This document shows, piece after piece, positions 52,646 to 60,563 of a DNA stretch of 64,000 nucleotides. How positions within the stretch are numbered: position 1 is the stretch's first letter; each line of letters begins with the position of its first letter. The stretch covers positions 62,001 through 126,000 of the forward strand of contig NZ_QICN01000010.1 of the NCBI RefSeq assembly GCF_003201205.1, in the 5' to 3' direction. The position numbers and the translations under genes were made by a program. The notes below the pieces were generated by a model. That model worked only from the letters and a program-made list of their open reading frames with translations. It made no database searches and was not told where the DNA came from. This DNA is from Sinimarinibacterium flocculans. GTDB taxonomy: Bacteria; Pseudomonadota; Gammaproteobacteria; Nevskiales; Nevskiaceae.

Positions 52646-53371
52646 ATGAGCGGCGAGAGCGTTCGATACGAGCTGAAGGACGGCATTGCCGTCATCACCA
52701 TCGACGACGGCAAGCGCAATGCGCTGTCGCCGGCGGTGTTCCGCGGCATCTACGGGGCCCTGCGCCAGGCGGAGAAGGATCGTGCCGGGGTGATCCTCAC
52801 CGGGCGCGAGGGCGTGTTCTCGGCCGGCTACGACCTCAAGGTGATGAAGGCGGGCAATGCCGACACGCTGCGCATGCTGCGCGCCGGCTACTCGCTGACG
52901 GCGCGGGTGATGGCCTACCCGTATCCGGTGATCGCCGCATGCAACGGGCATTCGTTCGCGATGGGCGTGTTCCTGATGCTGTCCACCGACTACGTCATCG
53001 GCACGCGCGGCGAATTCCAGATCGCCGCGAACGAGGTCGCGATTGGCCTGACGATGCCGCGCGTGGCCTGCACGACCCTGCAGCAGCGGCTGACGCCGGC
53101 GGCCTACCAGCGTGCGGTCACGCTCTCGGAGGTGTTCACGCCGGAGACGGCGCTGGCCGCGGGCTTCTTCGACGAGCTGGCGGATCCGGCCGAGCTGATG
53201 GCGCGCGCGCAATCGCGGGCGACGCAGTTCGCCAAGCTGGACGCACGCGCGCATGCCGAATCCAAGCGCCGCATCCGCGCCAAGCAGATCAGCGCGATCC
53301 GCCGCCAGGTGCCGCTCGATCTGGTGGACGCGGTGAAGTTCGGTCTGCGCGGCCGCAAGCCCAAGCGCTGA
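52646..53371 (+). CDS. Crotonase/enoyl-CoA hydratase family protein
   Basis: A 241-residue crotonase-fold protein. The oxyanion-hole loops are GVFSAGYDLKVMK and CNGHSFAMGVFLMLSTDY, followed by FQIAANEVAIGLTMP. The usual catalytic Glu positions are only partly kept: the first appears replaced within GHSFAMGVF, where hydratases have GGGxE. So it may be an isomerase or hydrolase rather than a hydratase. ATG 52646 sits 7 bases after GGAG; the GTG 6 bases upstream is too close to it. No beta-oxidation gene adjoins it. Confidence 0.85.
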   Translation: MSGESVRYELKDGIAVITIDDGKRNALSPAVFRGIYGALRQAEKDRAGVILTGREGVFSAGYDLKVMKAGNADTLRMLRAGYSLTARVMAYPYPVIAACNGHSFAMGVFLMLSTDYVIGTRGEFQIAANEVAIGLTMPRVACTTLQQRLTPAAYQRAVTLSEVFTPETALAAGFFDELADPAELMARAQSRATQFAKLDARAHAESKRRIRAKQISAIRRQVPLDLVDAVKFGLRGRKPKR

Positions 53372-53468
53372 TTTGGGCTTGCGATGTTCGTCGCCCGTCT
53401 GCCTATGTTGCTGCTGCGGCCGTTCGTGGGACGCGCAGATGGCGGGGCATGCGCACGAGTCCGCTCGT

Positions 53469-53613
53469 CCCGAGTGCTGCAGCGAAGCTGCGGTGTATCG
53501 AGGGGCATCCCCGGCAGGGTGGTGCCGCAAGTCCCTCGATACACCGCTACAGCGGCACTCGGGACAGGCCCCTCGATACGTTTCGCTGCGCGAAACACTC
53601 GGGGCGAACGGAG
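53469..53613. repeat. Cluster of three dispersed CCTCGATACG/CACTCGGG repeats
   Basis: Three copies of the element seen at 52469: one inverted (53469-53506, ending TATCGAGGGGC), one direct (53531-53565, CCCTCGATACACCGCTACAG then CGGCACTCGGG), and one direct (53569-53613, CCTCGATACG then the perfect hairpin TTTCG-ctgcg-CGAAA and CACTCGGGGCGAACGG). The inverted and first direct copies face each other and could form a long stem. The rest of the 434-base gap before the MAPEG gene (53372-53805) holds no convincing gene. Confidence 0.75.
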
Positions 53614-53805
53614 CGTGAGGGGTTTCTTCCCGATTCGCAGCGGTCGCGGTTGCGGCTGCCTGCATGGGTAGTGCCGCACATTTCGCGCCGCGGGTAGAGT
53701 AACGGCGGCTCGGTCGGCGCCGCCGGCGGCCAGCGGGGCAGTGGCTGCGTCGGTTCCGGCGCGTCGTGATCGCCCCGTCCATCCATGTGCCTGGGGGACT
53801 CTTTC

Positions 53806-54213
53806 ATGTCGGCATTCGATGCGGTTCTGCTTTACATCCTGTGGATGATCGTCCTGCTGCTGATCTATGCCGGACCGCGCATTCCGCAGGCGCTCGTCGG
53901 CGCCAAGGCCATCGACAGCTGGGAGCGCAACAAGGCGCCGGTCGATCCGCCGATGTTCCAGCGTGCGAAGAGCGCGCACCTGAACTGCATCGAGAACCTG
54001 CCGCTGTTCGCCGGCGTAGTGGCGATCGCGGGGCTGATGAACCAGATCGCCATCGCCGACAGCGTCGCCGCGTGGGTGCTGTACGCGCGCGTGGCGCAGA
54101 GTGCGGTCCACATCAGCGGCACGTCGTTCATCCAGATCATGCTGCGCGCGACCTTCTTCCTGATCCAGGTCGTGCTGATCGGTTACATCGCGGTCAAGCT
54201 GCTGATGGTTTGA
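53806..54213 (+). CDS. MAPEG family membrane protein
   Basis: A 135-residue, four-helix membrane protein of the MAPEG family (glutathione transferase/eicosanoid type). The hallmark ERNKAPVDPPMFQRAKSAHLNCIENLPLF (helix 2, with the Arg and Glu-Asn residues that contact glutathione in relatives) is clear, followed by ARVAQSAVHISGT. ATG 53806 follows the ribosome-binding site GGGGGA by 7 bases; an ATG 21 bases upstream is less likely. Function in bacteria is mostly unknown. Confidence 0.85.
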   Translation: MSAFDAVLLYILWMIVLLLIYAGPRIPQALVGAKAIDSWERNKAPVDPPMFQRAKSAHLNCIENLPLFAGVVAIAGLMNQIAIADSVAAWVLYARVAQSAVHISGTSFIQIMLRATFFLIQVVLIGYIAVKLLMV

Positions 54214-54241
54214 GCGGACGGACGCCGGCAGGCCGCGGCCC

Positions 54242-55870
54242 TCAGCGGGCGGCGGCCTGCCACGGCGTCAGCCGCCATCCCGCCGCCCCGGCTTCGAGCC
54301 GGTGCGTGGGCGCCAGCGCGTCGAGAAAGTGCGGGTCGTGCGAGGCCGCGACCAGCGTGCCGTCGTACTGGCGCAGCATCGTCTCCAGCGCGGCCGTGGC
54401 CTCCAGGTCGAGGTGATTGTCCGGCTCGTCGAGCAGCAGCAGTTGCGCCGGGTTCTCGCCGTAGAGCGCGCAGGCCATCGCCGCGCGCACGCGCTCGCCG
54501 CCACTGAGCTGGCCGGCGGGCGGCCGTAGCTGCGCCGGGCCCAGTCCCAGCAGCGCCAGCCGGCTGCGCAGTTCGCCCTCGCCGGTGCGGCGGTTGATCG
54601 CGCGCAGCTGGTCGAGCACGCCGCGGTCCGGATCGAGCAGCGACAGGTGCTGGTCCAGGTATGCCGTCGCCACCGCAAGCTCGCAACGGCCGCCCAGCGG
54701 CGCCAGCCGCCCGGACAGCACCTGCAGCAAGGTGGACTTGCCCCTGCCGTTGGCACCCACCAGCGCAATACGCTGACCGCGCAGCAGCGACAGCGCGATG
54801 TTGCGCGTGGCGCCGGCCAGGTGCGGCAGTGTCACGTCGGTGAGCGCGGCCACCCGGTCCGGCCCGCGTGCGGCGGGGGGCGCGAACAGCACGGTCTCGC
54901 GCTGCGACGCGACTGCCGCGGCAGCCTCGCGAACCTGCTGCGCCAGCGATTCCCGTGCGGCCTGCTGCTGCACCCGCAGCTTGCCGCTCGTGGTCTCGCT
55001 TCGGCCCTTGCGCAAGCCCAGCAGGATCGGCGCCAGGTTGGCGTTCGCCGCATCGTGCCGGCCTCGCGCCTGCCGGCGTTCGGCGCGCTCGCGCTGCCGG
55101 TCCAGTTCGCGCGCCTGCCGCCGGTTCTGCGCCTTGCTGCGGTCGAGCCGGTCCTGTGCCGCGGCGTGTTCCTGCGCGCGGGTCCGGGCGTAGAAGGCGT
55201 GACCGCCGCCGTAGCGGCGCAATCCGGTCTCCGACAGCTCGACGATGGTGTGCAGGCTGTCGAGCAGGCTGCGGTCGTGGCTGACGACGAGCAGGCCGCC
55301 GGGCCAGCGCCGCAACTGCTCGATCAGCGCGTCGCGGTGCTGGCGGTCGAGATGGTTGCTCGGTTCGTCGAGTACGAGAAAGTCCGCCCCGCCGAGAAAC
55401 GCGCCGGCGAGCGCGACACGCGTCAGCTCGCCGCCGCTGAGCCGCGTGGCCGGCGTGTCGGCGTCGACGTGCGACAGGCCGGATGCGTCGAGTATCCGTG
55501 CGAGACATTCGCGCAGGTCCCAGCGCTCGCCGAGCAGCTCGTCGTCGCCCGGTTGCGCACAACCGGCTTCGATGCGGGCCAGCGCGTCGAGGCCGGCCTG
55601 CACACCGGCCAGGCCGGCGACGGTCTGCAGCGGCTGCGGCCGGATCTGCTGCGGCAGGTAGTGGACCGGCCCGCTGCGCAGCACGCGCCCGCTCGTGGGC
55701 ATCAGCGTTCCGGCGAGGATGCGCGCGAGCACGCTCTTGCCGATGCCGTTGCGGCCGACGAGGCCGGTCGGTCGATGATCGAAATGCGCCTCCAGGTCGC
55801 GGAACAGCAGGCGACCGTCGGGAAGCGAATGGGAAACGCCGTGCAGCGTCAGGAAAGGGGCGTGCGTCAT
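54242..55870 (-). CDS. ABC-F family ATPase
   Basis: A 542-residue soluble protein with two ABC domains and no membrane segment. Domain 1 has Walker A GRNGIGKS, signature LSGGELTRVALAGAF and LVLDEPSNHLD. An Arg/Gln-rich linker (about 225-320) follows. Domain 2 has GANGRGKST, LSGGERVRAAMACAL and LLLDEPDNHLD. ABC-F proteins act on the ribosome in translation or antibiotic protection. It is close to the Uup/YheS-like set but with a divergent linker, so the exact member is unclear. ATG 55870 is used; a GTG 12 bases upstream is possible. It diverges from kdp. Confidence 0.9.
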   Translation of the reverse strand: MTHAPFLTLHGVSHSLPDGRLLFRDLEAHFDHRPTGLVGRNGIGKSVLARILAGTLMPTSGRVLRSGPVHYLPQQIRPQPLQTVAGLAGVQAGLDALARIEAGCAQPGDDELLGERWDLRECLARILDASGLSHVDADTPATRLSGGELTRVALAGAFLGGADFLVLDEPSNHLDRQHRDALIEQLRRWPGGLLVVSHDRSLLDSLHTIVELSETGLRRYGGGHAFYARTRAQEHAAAQDRLDRSKAQNRRQARELDRQRERAERRQARGRHDAANANLAPILLGLRKGRSETTSGKLRVQQQAARESLAQQVREAAAAVASQRETVLFAPPAARGPDRVAALTDVTLPHLAGATRNIALSLLRGQRIALVGANGRGKSTLLQVLSGRLAPLGGRCELAVATAYLDQHLSLLDPDRGVLDQLRAINRRTGEGELRSRLALLGLGPAQLRPPAGQLSGGERVRAAMACALYGENPAQLLLLDEPDNHLDLEATAALETMLRQYDGTLVAASHDPHFLDALAPTHRLEAGAAGWRLTPWQAAAR

Positions 55871-56005
55871 GCGCGAAAACACTCATGCCAGGGCTCGGGG
55901 CCGCAAGGGATTGCGGGCGCAAGCAGGCCGTCTCAGGTGACGGCGGGCATCAGTGGCGCATGGGCGGCAGGCTCCGGAAAGGCAGGGCGCCAGTGTAGCG
56001 CGCCG

Positions 56006-56048
56006 TCTTATGGATTTCTTATGCGACGCGGGGCGGATCGATATCGAT
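56006..56048 (+). promoter_or_regulatory. Candidate KdpE control region upstream of kdpF
   Basis: Two identical heptamers TCTTATG (56006-56012 and 56017-56023) repeat exactly 11 bases apart, one helical turn, as expected for tandem OmpR-family regulator half-sites. A perfect 12-base palindrome ATCGATATCGAT (56037-56048) follows, 54 bases ahead of kdpF. KdpE sites in E. coli are also T-rich repeats at this spacing. Binding here is inferred. The rest of the 232-base divergent gap holds no gene. Confidence 0.5.
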
Positions 56049-56102
56049 TCCTGATGCGCCGGCGACCGAGCATGTCCGCAGTTCCGAAGCCGGAGAGCTG
56101 CA

Positions 56103-56183
56103 ATGGACGTTCTGCTGCTGGGCATGGGCGTCGCCGCCGCGCTGTACCTGTGGCTCGCGATCCGCCATCCGGAACGGTTCTAG
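56103..56183 (+). CDS. kdpF: KdpF small subunit of the Kdp potassium ATPase
   Basis: A 26-residue peptide, MDVLLLGMGVAAALYLWLAI ending in RHPERF. It is a single membrane helix with the family's typical RPERF-like tail (E. coli KdpF has 29 residues). The ribosome-binding site GGAGAGC lies ahead of the ATG, and kdpA starts 13 bases after the stop. KdpF stabilises the KdpABC complex. Confidence 0.9.
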   Translation: MDVLLLGMGVAAALYLWLAIRHPERF

Positions 56184-56196
56184 AAAGGCGCCGCAC

Positions 56197-57900
56197 ATGA
56201 CCGAGCTGCTGCTGGTGCTGGCGACGACGGCGGTCGGCGGTGCGCTGCTGTCGCGCCATCTGGTCGCGGTGTTCGATGAGAGCCGCTTTCGCGCCGATGA
56301 GCTGCACCGCCGCGTCGAGGCGCCGCTGTATCGCCTGCTGGGTGTCGCGCCGGGGGTGCCGATGGACTGGCGCGGCTACTTCGGTGCGCTGCTGCTGTTC
56401 AACCTGCTGCTCGGCGCGCTCGCGTGGCTGGTGTTCATGACGCAGGCGTGGCTGCCGCTGAACCCGGACCGCGTGCCGAACCTGTCCTGGGACCTGGCGC
56501 TGCATACGGCGGTGTCGTTCATGACCAACACCAACCAGCAGCACTACTCGGGGCAGGCGCAGCTCTCGCATCTGTCGCAGACCTTCGCCATCGTGACGCT
56601 GCAATTCGTCACGCCGGCCAGCGGCATGGCCGCCGCCGTCGCGATGCTGCGCGGTCTGCGCGGCGGCTTTCAGTGGGCCGGGGCGCCGGCACCGCAGCCG
56701 GGGCGGCTCGGCCACTTCCACGTGGACCTCGTGCGTTCGCTGACGCGTGTGTTCCTGCCGCTGGCGCTGCTGCTGTCGCTCGTACTGGTCTGGCAGGGTG
56801 TCCCGGCGACCTACGCACCGGCGACACAGGTGACGACGCTCGAGGCCGCGGCGCCGCAGGCCATCCCGCTCGGCCCGGTGGCGCCGATGGTGGCGATCAA
56901 GCAGCTCGGCACCAACGGCGGCGGCTGGTACGGGCCGAACAGCGCGACACCGCTGGAGAATCCGACGCCGCTGTCCAACGCCCTGCAGACCATGGCGATC
57001 CTGCTGCTGCCGGTGGCGATGGCCTTCGCGGCCGGGCCGCTGCTGCGCCGGCCGCGGGTGACGGCACTGATCGTCGGCGTGATGGCGCTGACGTCGGCGG
57101 GGCTCGTCGCGCTCGGCGTGCACGCCGAACTGCAGCCCAATGCGGCGGCCGTCGCCTACACCGACGGCCCGAACATGGAAGGCAAGGAGCAGCGCTTCGG
57201 TGCCGTCGCGTCGGCACTGTGGGGCACGCTGACGACACAGACCTCGAACGGTTCGGTCAACGCGATGCACGACTCGTTCAACCCGCTCGGCGGGATGACG
57301 GCGCTGGTCGGCATGTTCGTCAACGCGGTCTGGGGCGGCGTCGGCGTGGGCCTGATCGGCTTCGTCGTCTACCTGCTGGTGACGGTGTTTCTTGCCGGGC
57401 TGATGGTCGGTCGCACGCCCGAGCTGTTCGGCCGCAAGCTCGACCTGCCGACGATCCAGGGCCTCGCCGTCCTCGTCGTCCTGCCGCCGGCGGTGATTCT
57501 CGTGCTGTCGGCGGTCGCCCTGTGGCATCCCGCGCTCGCGGGCACCAGCAACCCTGGGTTCCACGGCATCGCGCAGGTCGTCTACGAATACACCTCGGCC
57601 TTCGCCAACAATGGCTCCGGTTTCGAGGGCCTGGGCGACAACACGCCGTGGTGGAACCTGAGCTGCGTGCTGGCGCTGCTGCTCGGCCGCTACGTGCCGA
57701 TCGCGATTCCGCTGTACATCGCCGGCCGGCTGTCGGCACAGCGCGGGGCGCCGGAAACGGCCGCGAGCCTGCGCATCGACACGCCACTGTTCGCAGCGAC
57801 GCTGATCGGCGTCATCGCACTGCTCACGCTGCTGACTTTCCTGCCGGCGCTGATGCTGGGGCCGATCGGCGAGGCACTGGCACTGGCTGCTGCACGGTGA
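56197..57900 (+). CDS. kdpA: Potassium-transporting ATPase subunit A (KdpA)
   Basis: A 567-residue polytopic membrane protein forming the K+ pathway. The four selectivity-filter loops of the SKT superfamily are present: HTAVSFMTNTNQQ, VAIKQLGTNGGGWYGPNS, TSNGSVNAMHDSFNPLGG and YEYTSAFANNGSGFEGLG. Length matches E. coli KdpA (557). It lies between kdpF and kdpB with 13- and 14-base gaps, in an operon that takes up K+ when it is scarce. Confidence 0.97.
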   Translation: MTELLLVLATTAVGGALLSRHLVAVFDESRFRADELHRRVEAPLYRLLGVAPGVPMDWRGYFGALLLFNLLLGALAWLVFMTQAWLPLNPDRVPNLSWDLALHTAVSFMTNTNQQHYSGQAQLSHLSQTFAIVTLQFVTPASGMAAAVAMLRGLRGGFQWAGAPAPQPGRLGHFHVDLVRSLTRVFLPLALLLSLVLVWQGVPATYAPATQVTTLEAAAPQAIPLGPVAPMVAIKQLGTNGGGWYGPNSATPLENPTPLSNALQTMAILLLPVAMAFAAGPLLRRPRVTALIVGVMALTSAGLVALGVHAELQPNAAAVAYTDGPNMEGKEQRFGAVASALWGTLTTQTSNGSVNAMHDSFNPLGGMTALVGMFVNAVWGGVGVGLIGFVVYLLVTVFLAGLMVGRTPELFGRKLDLPTIQGLAVLVVLPPAVILVLSAVALWHPALAGTSNPGFHGIAQVVYEYTSAFANNGSGFEGLGDNTPWWNLSCVLALLLGRYVPIAIPLYIAGRLSAQRGAPETAASLRIDTPLFAATLIGVIALLTLLTFLPALMLGPIGEALALAAAR

Positions 57901-57914
57901 AGGAGACCCGACCG

Positions 57915-59933
57915 ATGTCCGCCTCTGTTCCCTTCGCGCCGCGGTTTGGACCGGTGCTGGCGGCGAGCGTCGTCAAGCTCGCGCCGACGCAGGCTGCGCG
58001 CAATCCGGTGATGTTCCTGGTGTGGATGGGCACGCTGCTGACCGCGGTTGTGGTCGTCCGCGGACTGTGGGTCGGCGACAGCGTCGGATTCCCCATCGGC
58101 GTGCTCGTGCTGTTGGCGCTCACGGTGCTGTTCGCGAACGCGGCGGAGGCCGTCGCCGAGGCCCGCGCGCGCGGGCAAGCCGGCAGTCTGCGACAGATCC
58201 GCACCGAGCTGCGCGCGCGCCGGCGCCTGGATGATGGCCGCGAGGAAACCGTGCCGGCGACGGCTCTGCGGCGCGGCGATCGCGTCGTCGTCGAAGCCGG
58301 CGAGCTGATTCCGGTCGACGGCGACATCGTCGAAGGCATGGCCAGCATCAACGAGTCCGCGGTGACCGGCGAGTCGGCACCGGTGCTGCGCGAGGCCGGC
58401 GGCGACCGTTCCGGCGTGATCGCCGGCACGCTGGTGCTGTCGGATTGCATCGTCGTCGAGGTCGGTGCCGATCCGGGCGATTCCTTCCTCGACCGCATGA
58501 TCGCGCTGGTCGAGAACGCACAGCGGCAGAAGACGCCGAACGAGCTGGCGCTGACGGTGCTGCTCGCGGCGATGAGCCTGGTGTTCATCATCGTCGTCGT
58601 GACGTTGCCGTTGCTGGCGCGCTTCGTCGGCGCCGAACTCGACGCGACGATGCTGCTGGCCCTGCTGGTCTGCCTGATTCCGACGACCATCGCCGGGCTG
58701 CTGCCGGCGATCGGCATCGCCGGCATGAACCGCGCGTTCGCCGAGCGCCTGATCGCCAAGTCCGGCAAGGCGGTGGAGGTCGCCGGCGACATCGATACGC
58801 TGCTGATCGACAAGACCGGCACGATCACGTTCGGCAACCGCCATGCCACCGCCTGGCATCCGGTCGGCGGTACGCGCGTGCAGACGCTGGTCGAGGCGGC
58901 GGCGCTGGCGTCGGTCGCCGATCCGACGCCGGAGGGCAGGTCCATCGTGCAGCTCGCCGCCGACGCGCACGCCATCCGCCCACAGGCTGCGCGCATCGTG
59001 CGCAGCATCGCGTTCAGCGCACAGACGCGCATGAGCGGCGTCGAGACGGAAGCCGGTCTGATCTACAAGGGCGCGATCGATGCCGTTCGCGACTGGTGTG
59101 TGCAAAAGGACATCCCGGTGCCCGGCGATCTGCCGGCCGTTGCCGAGCGGATCGCACGCAAGGGTGCGACGCCGCTGGCCGTGGTCGCCGATCGCGTGCT
59201 CGGCGTCGTCGAGCTGTCGGACGTGGTCAAGCCCGGCATCCAGGCGCGGTTCGCGCGTCTGCGACGCATGGGTGTGCGCAGCGTGATGATCACCGGCGAC
59301 AACCCGCTGACCGCGGCGGCGATCGCTGCCGAGGCCGGGGTGGACGACTTCGTTGCCGAGGCCACGCCCGAAGCCAAGCTTGCAGCGATCCGCCGCGAGC
59401 AGGCGCAGGGCCGGCTGGTGGCCATGGTCGGCGACGGCACCAACGACGCACCGGCGCTGGCGCAGGCCGACATCGGACTGGCGATGAACGCCGGCACCCA
59501 GGCGGCGAAGGAAGCCGCGAACATGGTCGATCTCGATTCCGATCCCGCCAAGCTGATCAAGGCGGTCGAGATCGGCAAGCAGCTGCTGGTCACGCGCGGC
59601 GCGCTGACCACCTTCTCGCTGGCCAACGACGTCGCCAAGTACTTCGCGGTGCTGCCGGCGCTGTTCGCGAGCAGCCTGCCGCTGTTCGCGCCGCTGGACG
59701 TGATGCGCCTGCACTCGCCGCAGTCGGCGGTGCTGTCGGCGCTGATCTACAACGCGCTGATCATCCCGGCGCTGATTCCATTGGCGCTGCGTGGCATCGG
59801 TACCGGCGCCGAGCCCGGCGACGTGCTGCTGCGGCGCAACCTGGCGATCTACGGGCTCGGCGGCGTCGTCGCGCCGTTCGCGGCGATCAAGCTGATCGAT
59901 CTGCTGCTGGCCGGCACCGGCCTGTTCTTGTGA
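57915..59933 (+). CDS. kdpB: Potassium-transporting P-type ATPase subunit B (KdpB)
   Basis: A 672-residue P-type ATPase energising K+ uptake. The phosphorylation site is DKTGT with Asp299. Other marks are the actuator motif ESAVTGESAPV, the nucleotide-domain KGA segment (IYKGAID), the hinge VGDGTNDAPAL, and MITGDNPLTAAAIAAEAGVDD. ATG 57915 gives the standard N-terminus (MSASVPFAPRFGPVLAASVV); the frame is open much further upstream inside kdpA by chance. Confidence 0.97.
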   Translation: MSASVPFAPRFGPVLAASVVKLAPTQAARNPVMFLVWMGTLLTAVVVVRGLWVGDSVGFPIGVLVLLALTVLFANAAEAVAEARARGQAGSLRQIRTELRARRRLDDGREETVPATALRRGDRVVVEAGELIPVDGDIVEGMASINESAVTGESAPVLREAGGDRSGVIAGTLVLSDCIVVEVGADPGDSFLDRMIALVENAQRQKTPNELALTVLLAAMSLVFIIVVVTLPLLARFVGAELDATMLLALLVCLIPTTIAGLLPAIGIAGMNRAFAERLIAKSGKAVEVAGDIDTLLIDKTGTITFGNRHATAWHPVGGTRVQTLVEAAALASVADPTPEGRSIVQLAADAHAIRPQAARIVRSIAFSAQTRMSGVETEAGLIYKGAIDAVRDWCVQKDIPVPGDLPAVAERIARKGATPLAVVADRVLGVVELSDVVKPGIQARFARLRRMGVRSVMITGDNPLTAAAIAAEAGVDDFVAEATPEAKLAAIRREQAQGRLVAMVGDGTNDAPALAQADIGLAMNAGTQAAKEAANMVDLDSDPAKLIKAVEIGKQLLVTRGALTTFSLANDVAKYFAVLPALFASSLPLFAPLDVMRLHSPQSAVLSALIYNALIIPALIPLALRGIGTGAEPGDVLLRRNLAIYGLGGVVAPFAAIKLIDLLLAGTGLFL

Positions 59934-59945
59934 GGAGGAGCCTCC

Positions 59946-60551
59946 ATGCGACACGAACCCGACAGCACAGGCACGCTCCGCCCGGCGCTCGTCGCCACGG
60001 CGGTCAGCCTGCTGATGTTCGGCCTGGCTTACCCGGCAGCCGTCGTGATGGTCGGCCGGGCGGCGTTTCCGGCGCAGGCCCGCGGCAGCCTGATCGAGCG
60101 CGATGGCCGCGCGATCGGGTCGGACCTCGTCGGCCAGCGTTTCGAGGGGAACGGCTACCTGACCGGCCGGCCGTCGGCGGTCGGCTACGATCCGGCTGCC
60201 GTCGCCGGCAGCAATCTGGCGCCGAGCCATCCGGCGCTGCGCGAGGCGGTCGCCGCGCGAGCGCGCGCCATCGCCGACAGGGAGATCGGCGCGCCCACGC
60301 GCCTTCCGGTCGACGCGCTGACCGCATCGGGTGCCGGCATCGATCCGCACATCAGCCCGGCCTACGCCGAGCTGCAGGTCGCGCGCATTGCGCTCGCGCG
60401 CGGCATTGCGCCGCAGCAGGTACGCGAGGTGATCGCGCGGCATACGCGGATGCCGACGCTGGGCGTGCTGGGCCAGCCGCGCGTGCACGTCCTGGGGGTG
60501 AATCTGGCGCTGGATGATTCCCGGGTTCATGACGAAAGTCCCGCGCCGTGA
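59946..60551 (+). CDS. kdpC: Potassium-transporting ATPase subunit C (KdpC)
   Basis: A 201-residue KdpC with one N-terminal membrane helix (about 13-38) and a periplasmic domain. That domain carries LVGQRFEGNGYLTGRPSA, SNLAPSHPALREAV and the family block VDALTASGAGIDPHISPAYAELQVARIA. It stabilises the KdpB-KdpA assembly. Twelve bases follow to the kdpD GTG. Confidence 0.96.
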   Translation: MRHEPDSTGTLRPALVATAVSLLMFGLAYPAAVVMVGRAAFPAQARGSLIERDGRAIGSDLVGQRFEGNGYLTGRPSAVGYDPAAVAGSNLAPSHPALREAVAARARAIADREIGAPTRLPVDALTASGAGIDPHISPAYAELQVARIALARGIAPQQVREVIARHTRMPTLGVLGQPRVHVLGVNLALDDSRVHDESPAP

Positions 60552-60563
60552 TCGAATGGCGCG

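Noticed and set aside
53384-53671. A short open frame (95 codons) in the gap before the MAPEG gene
   Set aside because: Most of it is made of the dispersed CCTCGATACG repeats, and the translation has no protein-like pattern.
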